DNA of 64,000 nt from positions 1,880,920 to 1,944,919 of the forward strand of contig NW_004450324.1 of the NCBI RefSeq assembly GCF_000321225.1. The letters are read 5' to 3'. How positions within the stretch are numbered: the first letter of the stretch is position 1; each line of letters starts with the position of its first letter. The stretch comes from Odobenus rosmarus divergens. Taxonomy: Eukaryota > Chordata > Mammalia > Carnivora > Odobenidae. The translations under genes were made by a program, and so were the position numbers. The notes below the pieces were generated by a model. It saw only the letters and a program-made list of their open reading frames with translations, had not been told where the DNA came from and did no database searches. This document shows, piece by piece, positions 12,126 to 22,420 of this stretch.

Positions 12126-12825
12126 TTTTTTTTTCATTGTCAATGACACTTTTATTATTGTTAATTTATAATTCCCATTTGCCATGATAGTCAAGCTTAT
12201 TCAGAGAAATAAACCAGAAATAAACCATGATAGTCAAGCTTATTCAGAGAAATAAACCAGAATTAAACCAAAATTTAATTACAGGAAACACTGTAAATAT
12301 TCTTTCTCACATGATATCCAAGACTAAGTATCTATTCAAATACATTCAAAAAGCTGATGATATAAACTTTGGCAGTTTTCAAGAAACACTGGTCAATCCA
12401 TAATTAAATCTCAATGCATCAGTTAACACCTGGGCACCTCTTGCAGTTAGCATTGCATTAGATGCTTAAAGACAACGAGTTTGACTCAATAAACTTTAAA
12501 AATATATATTTAATACTTATAATATTATTCACGGAGTTCTTGGCAGAGTTAAGTATTTTGAGTTTTCTACTGTTGAGAAATTTGAGGTTCATGTTGTGTT
12601 TTTTTCAGTCCCAAAAGCTCCGTTTTGAGTTCTTCAGGCTTTGGTGGAATTTCAGGTATTGTCAGGTCCGGCCGGTAGTACCTGTGCACTGCTTCGGCCC
12701 CGGAGCACACGGTCAGGAGGCGGGCAGCGAACATTTTCAGGTAGGTGGCCAGGACACGCCGGTGGGCGTGGTCGGGGGGGCGCAGAATGCACTGGCGTTC
12801 GGCAGCGGGTCAGAGGGCAAGCGGC
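12126..12825 (-). pseudogene. UQCC6: Full extent of the UQCC6 processed pseudogene
   Basis: The copy is flanked by duplications of the L1 target: aagttctcattttttttt at about 12117-12134 and again at about 12826-12843. Its poly-A lies at the left as a T run (12126-12134), overlapping the target copy, so it points to the minus strand. A 3' UTR with an AATAAA just before the poly-A (ttattattg on plus, near 12150) precedes it. The right end is GC-rich, as the 5' end of a CpG-island mRNA would be. A 43-base segment of the 3' UTR is tandemly duplicated at about 12182-12267. It sits inside an old antisense L1, so the L1 came first. Confidence 0.8.
12567..12734 (-). pseudogene. UQCC6: UQCC6 (BRAWNIN / C12orf73) retropseudogene, coding remnant
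   Basis: A 55-residue minus-strand frame contains HRYYRPDLTIPEIPPK and ELKTELLGLK, which match the small mitochondrial protein BRAWNIN (UQCC6), a complex III assembly factor of about 71 residues. The frame starts at an internal Met of the parent protein. Upstream, the normal start codon position reads ACG and one base is missing between it and the internal Met, which breaks the frame. At the C end a TAG stop after ISQQ removes the last few residues. The parent gene is spliced; here the coding part is continuous with a 3' UTR and a poly-A tract, so it is a processed copy. Identification rests on memory of the family and is strong for the central 30 residues. Confidence 0.85.
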
Positions 12826-13189
12826 AAGTTCTCATTTTTTTTTTTTTAGTTCACTCATTGTGTTCTTCAGCTCCAAAATTTCTGTTTGGTTCCTTTTTAT
12901 ATTTTCTATTTGTTGAACTTCTCATTTGTTCTTGTACTGTTTTCCTGATTTTGTTAAATTGTTTATCCCTTTCTCTTGTGGTTCTCTGAGCTTCTCTAGA
13001 ATAGTTATTTTGAATTCTTTGTTGAGCATTTCATAGATCTCCATTTTTTGTGGTTACTGGAAGTGTTTTGTTTTTCTTTGGGTGGTGTCACATTTGTCTG
13101 ATTCCTTGTGATCTTGGTAGCCTTGCATAGGAGTTTGCACATTTGAAGCAGCAGTCATCTCTTCCAGACTTTATAATTGACTTTGGTTA

Positions 13190-14665
13190 GGAAAGATCTT
13201 CATTTGTGGGTAGGGGCATGCTGGAGCATGCTGTGGCCTCAGGTCTACTGGTGTGGGGCACCAAGTGTGGGGGCCTGTGGTTGGTCTGGATCTGGGGGGC
13301 AGGGGTGAATTGTTGGCTCAGGCAGCTGTGATGTGTGATATCAGCAATCCTTGTTGGTAGAGCTGTAGGGGGCTCCCAGTGGATACAAGAGCTGTTGGGG
13401 TTCTCAGCAGCACCTCCAAATTTCATGCCATGGAACCAGGGCAGGTGGCATTGGTGGCCAGAGCTAGGGGTGCACATAATCAATGGTGGGAGCTGGCTGC
13501 AGGTTCTTGTGTGGGGGCAGGGTGGCAGCAGGCACATGCACAGTGGCAAGGGCAGTGGCCAGTGGCAGGGGCTGAAGCCAAGTATGGATGCAGCAGGGCC
13601 CTAGGCCGTTGTTGTGTACTCAGGTGGCTGCAGGGACTAACCACAGGGGCATGCACGGCAGTGGGGGCCAGTGATCGGAGTTGGAGCTGGTGGCATGCAG
13701 GTGGGAGGCATCAGGGTTTAGCTGTAGGCCCCTGTAGCAGGACAGGCCAGTGGCAAGAGTCCGGGCTGGCTCCGGGTACCAGAGCAGGTGCATGGTCCCG
13801 AGCTGGACTTGTGCACACACACAGTTGCAGAAGCTGCGGCTAGCAGTGGGTGGGGTGGCTTCGCTGGATCCCAGGCCTAGGCTGTTCAGAGTGATGTCGA
13901 CTGGGGTGGCTCTGGTCAGGGTGGAGAGCAAGGAGGACCTCAGGCAGCTGGAGTCTGCAACCACAAAAATCTATGGGGCCGTCAGCAGTGAGAGCTGCAA
14001 GGGCCTGCAGCAGCTGTGTTCGCTGTTGGTCTCCTCAGCGGTAGAAGCTGTTGAGATCCACTGCAGAGCCGTCTCTTGGGCTCTCTGACGGGATCTTCAG
14101 CGATGACAGCTGGGAGAGTCCACAGCATCCATGAGTTCTGTTGAGAATCTCAGCAGTGAAGGCTGCGACGGTCCTCTGCAAAGCAGGCCACTGGGAACTA
14201 GGGTCGCTCCCACCACGTGGTTGACGTTGGTAGCCCCTGCCCTTCTTCTTGGTGCCCAGCCGTTTCTAGATGTCTCAGCTATGCCAGTCTCTAGATGGGG
14301 TGAGACTGAAGTGGGCCCTTCCTTGTAGTGCTTCAAATGCTGGGGAAGTGGTTGCTCACCCCGCTTTTCTTGTCCTAGTGAGAGGAGTTCCCTCTTGGTG
14401 CTGAGCTGTGTCAGCCTAGGGGATGGGCAGATGCGGGCAAAATGAAATAATTTTTATTCTTTTTATGTGGTCATTCTCAGGTTCTGTTTTGTTTTGTTTT
14501 TTTGCCCAACTGAGCTGTTGAAGTTTCTTAAGTGGACCCCTGAACTCGCCCAGAGCTATTTTTGTTCATGGAGAGCTAATTGTTGTTCTTTGTTGGAGGA
14601 ACCAAGGTGGGGTCTCCTACGTTGCCACATTGGTGATGTCACTTGGAGCTCACCTCTTTAGATGG
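13190..14665 (-). mobile_element. GC-rich 5' region of the antisense L1
   Basis: The base composition changes sharply here to G-rich text with many 'gtggc' and 'ggggc' words. The region ends with 'ctcctacgttgccacattggtgatgtcac', like the 5' terminus of old L1 elements. Long open frames on both strands (for example 13379-13843 plus) result from low stop density in GC-rich DNA, not from genes. In a live element this part would be the promoter. Confidence 0.65.
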
Positions 14666-14830
14666 GGCATGCGCTCTTGCTTTCTATTTTGCTACAGTCT
14701 CCACTACTCCTTATTATTTTACACCTGTTCCCTTTATGTCACTCATTTATGCAACTTTCATGATTTCTGTAGGCATTTGAGTCCGTATTTCCTTCCATAG
14801 AGCAAAAAACTGATGAAGACTTATTTAAGG

Positions 14831-14993
14831 TAGTGGTTCTTAAACTTAAGCATATATCAACATCGTCTGAGGAGTTTGTAAAAGTACTGATGGCTGGGCT
14901 CAACCCCCATTTTGTAGGTCTGAGGCAGGGTCTGAGATTCTTAGATGATGAAGATACTGCTCTTCCAGGGACCACACTTTGAGAACCACTGCT
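14831..14993 (+). mobile_element. MER5A-like hAT DNA transposon fossil
   Basis: Starts with 'agtggttcttaaactta' and ends with 'accacactttgagaaccactg', the inverted termini of MER5A, with 'ctgggctcaacccccattttg' between them. Confidence 0.85.
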
Positions 14994-15024
14994 TTAAAAT
15001 ATTACTTCTCTGAGGGGTATCTAT

Positions 15025-15345
15025 ATCTTCATTCATTCATTCACTCATTCATTTATATATTCAGTATTGCTTGCAAAGTACTTTGCTTTATACTGAAGAT
15101 TCATTAGTGATCAAATATATACGGTTCTCATTTTGATAATCAGGCAAAATTTTAAAATTTTATCCATTTTGTACACAGATGTATAATTACAGATGTGAAG
15201 TGCTGTGAAGAGTATTCAGAATGACTTCCTTAAGGAATGACAGGAAGCTAATCTATAGAGGCTAAGTAGGACTTGGTCAGACATATTAGAGAGGAGAGAG
15301 GAGCTTTCTAGGTCATAAGAAGAGCATGTGTAAAGCTAGGCAAAG
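15025..15345 (-). mobile_element. L2 LINE fragment
   Basis: Antisense L2 3' end: repeated 'attcattcattcac', then 'tactgaagattcattagtgatca' and, further right, 'ttccttaaggaatgacaggaagctaa' and 'aagaagagcatgtgtaaag'. Confidence 0.6.
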
Positions 15346-17924
15346 CCATCTCCCAGATCTAAATGATGAGCCTCTGATGGGGGTTTCAGAGACTGTGGGA
15401 AATATTTCAGGTTGGGATACTTCCCAGTCATCATTCCAAGGAAGCAGGTGCTTATTCTGATCACTTCTGAGGCTGATTGTTTCCCAAACTGCAGAGTCTG
15501 GAGCCAGGAGCAAGGGAGCTGTCAGTCCTGGCAACCTCACCCATCAGTTCGAATGAAGTGGGCAGCATACAGGAGCGTGGCAAAAGTTATTTTGAAATCC
15601 TGTTCCGGGGGAAATCCCAGGGGCATGTTGGAGACGCATTCCAATATCTCTCTCCTTTAGTTTCTGGGCCTTTGAGCATTGCTAGGAAAACAATTTTTTA
15701 AAAGATACCAACTGGAAGATCAGATCATCAAAATATCAGGCTCAGTTCACCTGTGCCTCTGCCTTGGCCCATCAGTCCTTTCAGCCCTCCTGGCATAAGC
15801 TGTCCGTGACACGGTTGTATGCTCACCCCTCCGGGTCCTATCCCCCCCTGCGCACCTGTGGCTGGTGACCTCCCACGTCATCTGTGGATTCTCTTTCTAT
15901 GCCATCTGAAAGCATTTGTTTTTATTTCTTTGGCTTGTAACTCTTTCTCTTTATTCTCAGATGTCTAAATGTAAAAGCATTTGTTTTTGTTTGCCTTCTG
16001 TCTTTCCTTTTCTCTTTTTGCCAAAATCTATAGACAAGAATGCCTTCTATTTAAAGAATATTGTCTTCTATATTTCTTCATCTATTTTCTTCTATTTATA
16101 CCCACAAAATTCATTTGCAGATAAGAATATCTAATTCAGCTCTCCAAGCCTTTGTTTTCACTTTTTCCTTTGAGAAACTGGAAGGTTTTTGATGTTGGCA
16201 GCCACTGTTGTCTCTTTAAAGGCTGATTTGCTTTTTGCCTCTTCATTATTCCTCATGGATTGTCTTACATATTCCTTTTCTAATATAGCAGAATAGAATG
16301 TTCTTTGAGGTGCCTTCAGTTCTGAAATATTATTATTATAAGGAATTTGCTCCTCTTCCATATAAATTTTAATTGAATTTCCAGCTTTTAATAAATTAAT
16401 TTTGGTTATTTTCATAGGATCATAAAAAAAAAGAATATGCCTTTCACTTACATTTTATGACTTCTCTCCTACCTTGCAAATTAATTGCATCAGTGCTACT
16501 AGCCAACCTCTTTTTATGTGATTTTATTTTGGACTCAAAGTAGAGACCTAAAAATATGTCCTCTCCTAAATGTGTATCTTATACACTGATTTTAAATGTT
16601 TAACTTTGCAGGTTACTTTTGTTCCCCTTTTTTCTCAAGGTGGTGGAATCCTTATGCTATCTTTCTTGTATGCAGAAAGCATGGCAGAGCTTCAAGTAAC
16701 TTTCTTCTTACGTATCTTTGGGGTATGTGCATGCATTTTGCAAATCCCATCTGTGTCCTTCCCTGTCCATACCTGTGCATTCTCTTTCTGATACAGGTCC
16801 CCTGGATCTTCCAGTATCTGAATGATAATCCAAAACTTTACCCAGGAATAAGCCTCCTAGACTCTTCTTTTCCTATTATACCATTTGGAGTAGATGCAAA
16901 TCTGTCTCTAGTTTCCTTGTATCCAATAAACTTCTCTGTCTCTCTTGCCAAATATGGTATATTCCACTTTTTAATTTTATGGTCTGATAGCACTGGCAAT
17001 TCTGAGCTTCCTTACCCTGTTTGTATTATTTTTCCAGTTTAGTTATTTTTATTTATTTGGTTAAGATTTCCTTTAACCTCACTCATTTTTTTTTTTTTTT
17101 TTGGATTCCTTGGGTTCCAACCTCACCTTCTGAGGATACTTTGATATTTTTCTCAATGCTCTTGAGAGCATTTTCTTTTCTCTCTCCCTCTGCCCAAGGA
17201 TTTCAAGTGGAAAGTGTCATTATTCTCTGATAACTCGTAATGCATTCATATAATTTTAAATTCTATTACTGGCAATCTTTATGTTGAACATGTTTTAATT
17301 CATATTTCTTGAATGGTCAAACACAAAAAACATAAAGATCTTTGACACTTGTCTATATAGGCTAAGGAATTTAGCAAATTTTAATTTCCCCTCATTTTAT
17401 GAAAATGTATTCTAGTGTTATAATATCTAAACTTTCATTCAGATTATTTTTAAATCATTATTAACTTAGTACTGTGTCTTAATTTTTATTTTTAAAACAT
17501 GTGTTTAGTTATATAGCCATATTATAACAGTTATCTTACTTAATCCTTTGTTTAGACATTTTCAATGCTAACTGTCCAGATTTTTCCAATCCTGAGTTCA
17601 ATATTTTTATTCATCTCCAGATCAACTCCAATATATCTAATTTTATCAGAGAAATTCAGTCAAAATACCTAGGAATCTCTTATTGTTGAAGACTTCTAAG
17701 AAAGACAACTTGAATATGAATAGAGTTTTGAGGATAAAATTTTTCACCTTGAAAACTCTGCTAAGTGGAAAGGGTACAGATGTTCTTCAATGTATTAACT
17801 CTATAAGGGGTCCATCAATATAACAAAATATTATGATATTATTTTTCAAAAAAGAAAGAAATGAAAAGCTCTTCATATGTAATATGCAAAGATCTCCAGG
17901 TTATAACACTGATAAGATGAAAAC
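15346..17924. other. Unique-looking DNA; one unexplained minus-strand coding-like segment
   Basis: No repeat family was recognised. The interval includes an 85-codon lysine-rich minus-strand frame at 16158-16415 and a shorter frame just upstream of it, described in the findings. Other open frames look accidental. Confidence 0.4.
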
Positions 17925-18418
17925 ATCATGGTACATTGTACATCCATATTCATAATAGCACTATTCACAACAGCCAACAGGTGGAAGCAACCCAAGTATC
18001 CTTCCAGGAATAAATGGATAAACAAAATGTGGTTGTATGTGTATACATACAATAGAATATTATTCAGCCTTAAAAGGAAGAAAAATTCTGACACATACTA
18101 CAGCATGGATGAACCTTGAGGGCAGTATGCTAAACGAAATAAGCCAGTCACAAAGAAACAAATACTGATTCTACTTATATGAGATACTTAGAGTAGTCAA
18201 ACTCATAGAAACAGAAAGTAGAATGGTAGTTGCCTGGGACTAGAGAAAGGGGGAATGGGTAGTTGTTGTTTAACGGGTACAGGGTTTCAGTTTTACCAGA
18301 TGAAAAGTTCTGGAGATGGGTTGCGCAATAATGTGACTGTACCTAACACTACTAACCTGTATACTTAGAAATTGGCTAAGATGGTAAATGTTATGGCATA
18401 TGTTTTTACCACAATAAG
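17925..18418 (+). mobile_element. L1 3' end fragment
   Basis: Sense L1 text: 'cacaacagccaacaggtggaagcaaccca', 'aatggataaacaaaatgtgg', 'aatattattcagccttaaaa', 'gcatggatgaaccttgaggg', then 3' UTR 'ggtagttgcctgggac'. It ends at 'ttttaccacaata'. Confidence 0.85.
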
Positions 18419-18851
18419 GAAGATATGGTACAGAGTATAGAAACTATGAGGTTAAAAAAATGGGTCAAAAAATTTAGATGTATCTGTAATTGCTTGAATA
18501 TGCACAAACAATATAGTATACACAGGAATGTGTCAATAGAGTTGTAAGTGGGTAGAAGTTTTGAACAGACAGATGTGGGAACCAGCATCAGGAGGGATAT
18601 TTTTCACTAGATACTTTTTAAAATCTTCTCTTTTTCAACTATGAGAATGTATTACTAATTCATTAAAAAAACAAACAAACCAACCAACCAAAACAGTGAG
18701 TAGATGATGTTGACATATATGGCCCCCAAATCAGTCTCTTACTTCTTAGTAGAGGAGGCTGTGTATCTGATGGGGAAGGAAGGCCCTCTTGGAGGCTCCG
18801 TTCTCAGTGTTCAAAAATGTTTCTTTTTACTGATAAAGCCTGTTTATTGGC

Positions 18852-19350
18852 TGTGGTAGGCAGAATAATCCTCCCCCCCCCCCACAAAGATGTCCTCACC
18901 CTGATATCTGGAACCTGTGAATATGTTACTTTACATGGCAAGGGGGAATTAAGGTTACTAATCAGCTGAATTTAAGATAGAGAGGTTATTCTGGATTATC
19001 TTGTGATTTCCTTATCATCACAAGGGCTCTTAAAAGGGGAAGAGAGAGGCAGGGGAGGAAAGTAGAGTAATGTGATGTCAGAAAGACGCTACCTACTGTT
19101 GCTGGCTTTGAAGGAGGAGGCAGGAGGCTGTAGTCCAAGAATGCAGGAGCCTCTCTAGAAGCTGGAAAAGGCAAGGAGACAAATGCTTCTTGAGAATTTG
19201 CAGAAGATATGCAGACTTTCCAACACCTTGATTTTAGCCCAATGAGACCTGGGTAGAACTTCTGACCTGTAGAACTGTAAGGTAATAAATTTGCATTGTT
19301 TTACTGTGCTAAGTTTGTGGTCATTTGTTATAGCACTAGTGGGATATAGT
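18852..19350 (+). mobile_element. MLT1-type LTR (ERVL-MaLR family)
   Basis: Begins 'tgtggtaggcagaataat' and continues 'ggaacctgtgaatatgttac', 'tctggattatc', 'cctctctagaagctggaaaagg', 'caacaccttgattttagccc' and 'cttctgacctgtagaactgtaa'. An AATAAA sits at 19284-19289. The end is 'tttgttatagcactagtggga'. It is a lone ancient LTR without internal genes. Confidence 0.85.
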
Positions 19351-19779
19351 GGTTATGGAGTGGGCTGAGGAGGGGACCGGGAACAAAATAATCAAACTTG
19401 AATAGTTTCTCTAAAAATCTAAGTATTTATTCATTTCCTGAATTAAATTTGGATAAAGATGAAAAAAGGAAATCCCCATGAATATTGGCACATCATGACC
19501 TCTTCTTTAACACAGGAAAGGACTGAAATCAGAGTGATTCTTACTTTGAAAGGAACGTATTTTTCTATTTTCCTAATTGTGGGATTCCTCTTTTCCTTCA
19601 TCCAGGAAACGAAACGAAACAAACAAACCCAAAACTACCATTACTAATCAGAAAATAGAAAATACAAGAGAACAAAAACCACTCTTGAAATTAAACACAA
19701 ATCAAGACATGCCTAGGTAAGGATTTTTTCCCCCACAAATTTAGCTATTTTGGAATTCTTCCTTGGTGTCTCGCACAAA

Positions 19780-19935
19780 GCTTTAACTCCCAAAACCACC
19801 ATATCAAGTAGTTATGATTAGTGTTCCCATTTTATAGATGATAATCCCAAGATTAAAATAGTTGAACAATTTTTTCAACCTAATCTGTTTGAATCTATGC
19901 CTGTTGATGTAAGGGCCCATGTTCTTAGCCACCAA
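19780..19935 (-). mobile_element. MIR SINE fragment
   Basis: Antisense MIR remnants: 'gtgttcccattttatagatgataat', 'aaaatagttgaacaat', 'gtttgaatctatgcc'. Confidence 0.45.
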
Positions 19936-20180
19936 GGTTCCCTGCTCTCATGTTCTGCTTCAATTCCTCCTGGCTATTTTTCAGAAGCACTGTCCTTCAT
20001 ATGTCGCTTCTGTAGCCCTTGGCCGCTCTCTATGAAATATTTCTTATCCAAAGACTTCAGTTTATCTTCTTCCCTCACATTCTGTCTTTCAAATCATTGA
20101 TTCCTAATTTTCTAATACCACCTCTGCTCTTTAGTAATTTCATTGTAGATTTTAATATACTATTATACTTTTAGTGTCTT

Positions 20181-20181
<1 letters not shown>

Positions 20182-20222
<41 letters not shown>
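20182..20222. repeat. (TG)n microsatellite
   Basis: About 20 perfect TG units. It lies about 100 bases from the left end of the Tigger1 element and looks independent of it. Confidence 0.95.
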
Positions 20223-20224
<2 letters not shown>

Positions 20225-20324
20225 AATGACCCTTTTTTTAAGGCTAATCATTTCAAATAATTCTATATTTGAGCTTATTTTCTCATCTCTTGATTCATAA
20301 AAACACATAGGAAAACACAAAGTA

Positions 20325-22420
20325 CAGGCACAACTTGGAGATACTGCAGATTTAGTTACAGACCACTGCAATAAAGTGAATATTGCAATAAAGTGAGTCA
20401 AATTTTTTGGCTTCCCAGTGCCTGTAAAAGTTATGTTTACACTGCACTGTAGGCTATATCTTCCTTTCATGATTTCTCTGCAGCATCACATGCTGTCTTT
20501 GATAGCATCTTACAGAACTTCTTTCAAATTAGAATCAATTCTCTCAAACCCCGACACTGCTTTATCAACTAAATGTATGTAATATTCTAAGTCCTTTGTT
20601 GTCATTTCAACAGTCATCACAGCAACTTCATCAGGAGTAGATTCTATCTCGGGAAACCAAGTTCTTTGCTCATCCACAAAAAGCAACTCCTCATCTGCTC
20701 AAGTTATCCTGACCTTGCAGCAATTCTGTCCACCCTCAGGCTATACTTCTAGTTCTCTTGCTATTTCCACCACATTTGCAGCTACTTCCTTCCTTGAAGT
20801 CTTGAAACCCTCAGAGTCCTCCATGCGGGTTGGAATCAATTTCTTCCAACCTCTTAATGTTGATCTTTTGACTGCATCCTGTGAATCACTCATCTTCTGG
20901 TGAAGTTTTCCAAAAGGTTTTCAATTTACTTTGCCCAGATCCATCAGAGGAATCACTATACATGGAAGCTATAGCCTTATGAAATGTTTTTCTTAAATAA
21001 TAAAGCTCAAAAGTTGAATTAACTCCTTGATCCTTGGGCTGTAGAATGGATGCTGTGTCAGCCGGCATGAAAACCACATTAATCTCATTGTCTCATCTTC
21101 ATCAGAGCTCTTGGGTAACTAAGTACATTGTCAAGGAGCAGTAATATTTTGAAAGGAATCTTCTTTTCTGAACAGTTCTCAATAGTAGGCTTAAAATATT
21201 CAGTAAACCATGTTGTAAATAGATGTGCTGTTATCTAGGCTTTGTTGTTCCATTTATAGAGCACAGGCAGAGTGGATTTAGAATAATTCTAAAGAGCCCT
21301 AGGATTTTCCAACTGGTAAGTGAGCATTGGCTTCAACTTAAAGTCACCAGCTGCTAATGAGAGAGTCAGCCTGTCCTTTGAAGCTTTGAGGCTTCAAAGG
21401 CCCTCACTTTTCCTTTCTCGCTATGAAAGTCCTAGACGGCATATTCTAAGAAGGCTGTTTTGTCTACATTGAAAATCTGTTGTTTAGTGTATCTACCTTC
21501 TTTAGTTATCTTAGCTAGATCTTCCGGATCACTTACTGCAGCTTCTACATCAGCACTTGCTGCTTCCCCTTGCTCTTATATGTTATAGAGCTGGCTTCTT
21601 TCCTTAAACTTCATGAACCAACTCTGCTAGCTTCCAACTTTTCTTCTGCAATTTGCTCACCTCTCTCAGCCTTCAGAGAATTGACGAGAGTTATGGTCTT
21701 GCTCCGGACTAGGCTTTGGCTTATGGGAATGTGGTGACGGGTTTGATCTTCTATCCAGACCACTAAAGCTTTCTCCCTATCAGCAATAAGGTTGTTTTGC
21801 TTTCTTATCATTCATGCGTTCACTGGAGTAGCCCTTTTAATTTCCTTTAATAACTTTTCCTTTGCATTCACAACTTGGTATAAGAGGCTTAGCTTTGGGA
21901 CTGTGACGGTTTTCAACACACCTTCCTTACTAAGCTTAATCATTTCTAGCTTTTGATTTAAAGTGAGAGACATGCAACTCTTCCTTTCACTTGAGTACTT
22001 AGAAGCCATTGTAGGGTTAGTAATTGGCCTATTTCCATATTGTTGTGTTTCAGGGAATAGGGAAGGCTGAGGACAGGGAGAGAGACAGGGGAATGTTCAG
22101 TGGGTGGGGCGGTCAGAACACACAAAACATTTATCGATTAGCTTCGCTGTCTTATAAGGGTGTGGTTTGCAGTGCCCCCAAACCAATGCAGTAGTAACAT
22201 CACTGATCACAGATCAGCATAACAAAGATACAATAATGAAAAAGTTGGAAAAATTGTGAGAATTACCAAAATGTGACACAGAGACACGATGTGAGCAAAT
22301 GCTGTTGGGAAAGTGGCGTCTATAGAGTTGACTTGATGTATACAGGTTTGCCACAACAGTGTGAAACACTGTGGGATCCAATGCAATATCTGCAAAGCAC
22401 AATAAGGGAAGGTATTTCCA
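20325..22420 (-). mobile_element. Tigger1 (pogo-type) DNA transposon with both ends and decayed transposase
   Basis: The left terminus 'caggcacaacttggagatactgcag' (20325 on) and the right terminus near 'caatatctgcaaagcacaataagg' (to 22420) are inverted relatives, and a TA lies outside each, as expected for this superfamily. Minus-strand frames give transposase pieces in order: [20 protein letters not shown] (21812-22009), [14 protein letters not shown] (21611-21811) and [19 protein letters not shown] (20886-21077). Stops and frameshifts separate them. The element is slightly shorter than the usual 2.4 kb, so it has internal deletions. Confidence 0.9.

Larger units (their letters stand above)
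7765..14665 (-). mobile_element. Long antisense L1 (L1MA-like), 3' UTR to 5' region, with nested insertions
   Basis: From left to right the DNA reads as L1 in reverse: 3' UTR (about 7765-8480), ORF2 C-terminal part (IREIHIKTTTRFHITPVR near 8503-8688), reverse transcriptase region to about 11400, and part of the endonuclease side (WRLNNTFLNNQ near 11415-11657). An ORF1-like coiled-coil region follows (11700-13190, split by the UQCC6 copy), then a GC-rich 5' part. The frame is broken by many stops. The 5' part of ORF2 appears shortened between 11657 and 11700. The length suggests a nearly full-length insertion, now decayed. Confidence 0.8.

Noticed and set aside
12641..12916. Plus-strand GC-rich frame, possibly a CpG-island gene
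   Set aside because: The GC-rich text is the 5' end of the UQCC6 retrocopy on the other strand, bounded by a target duplication at 12826.
13379..13843. 154-codon plus-strand open frame, with others on both strands nearby
   Set aside because: It lies in the GC-rich 5' region of an antisense L1, has low-complexity Gly/Ala/Trp composition, and overlaps long frames on the other strand. Low stop density explains it.
20171..20470. 99-codon minus frame ending in a run of TH repeats
   Set aside because: The TH run is the TG microsatellite and the rest is the Tigger1 terminus.
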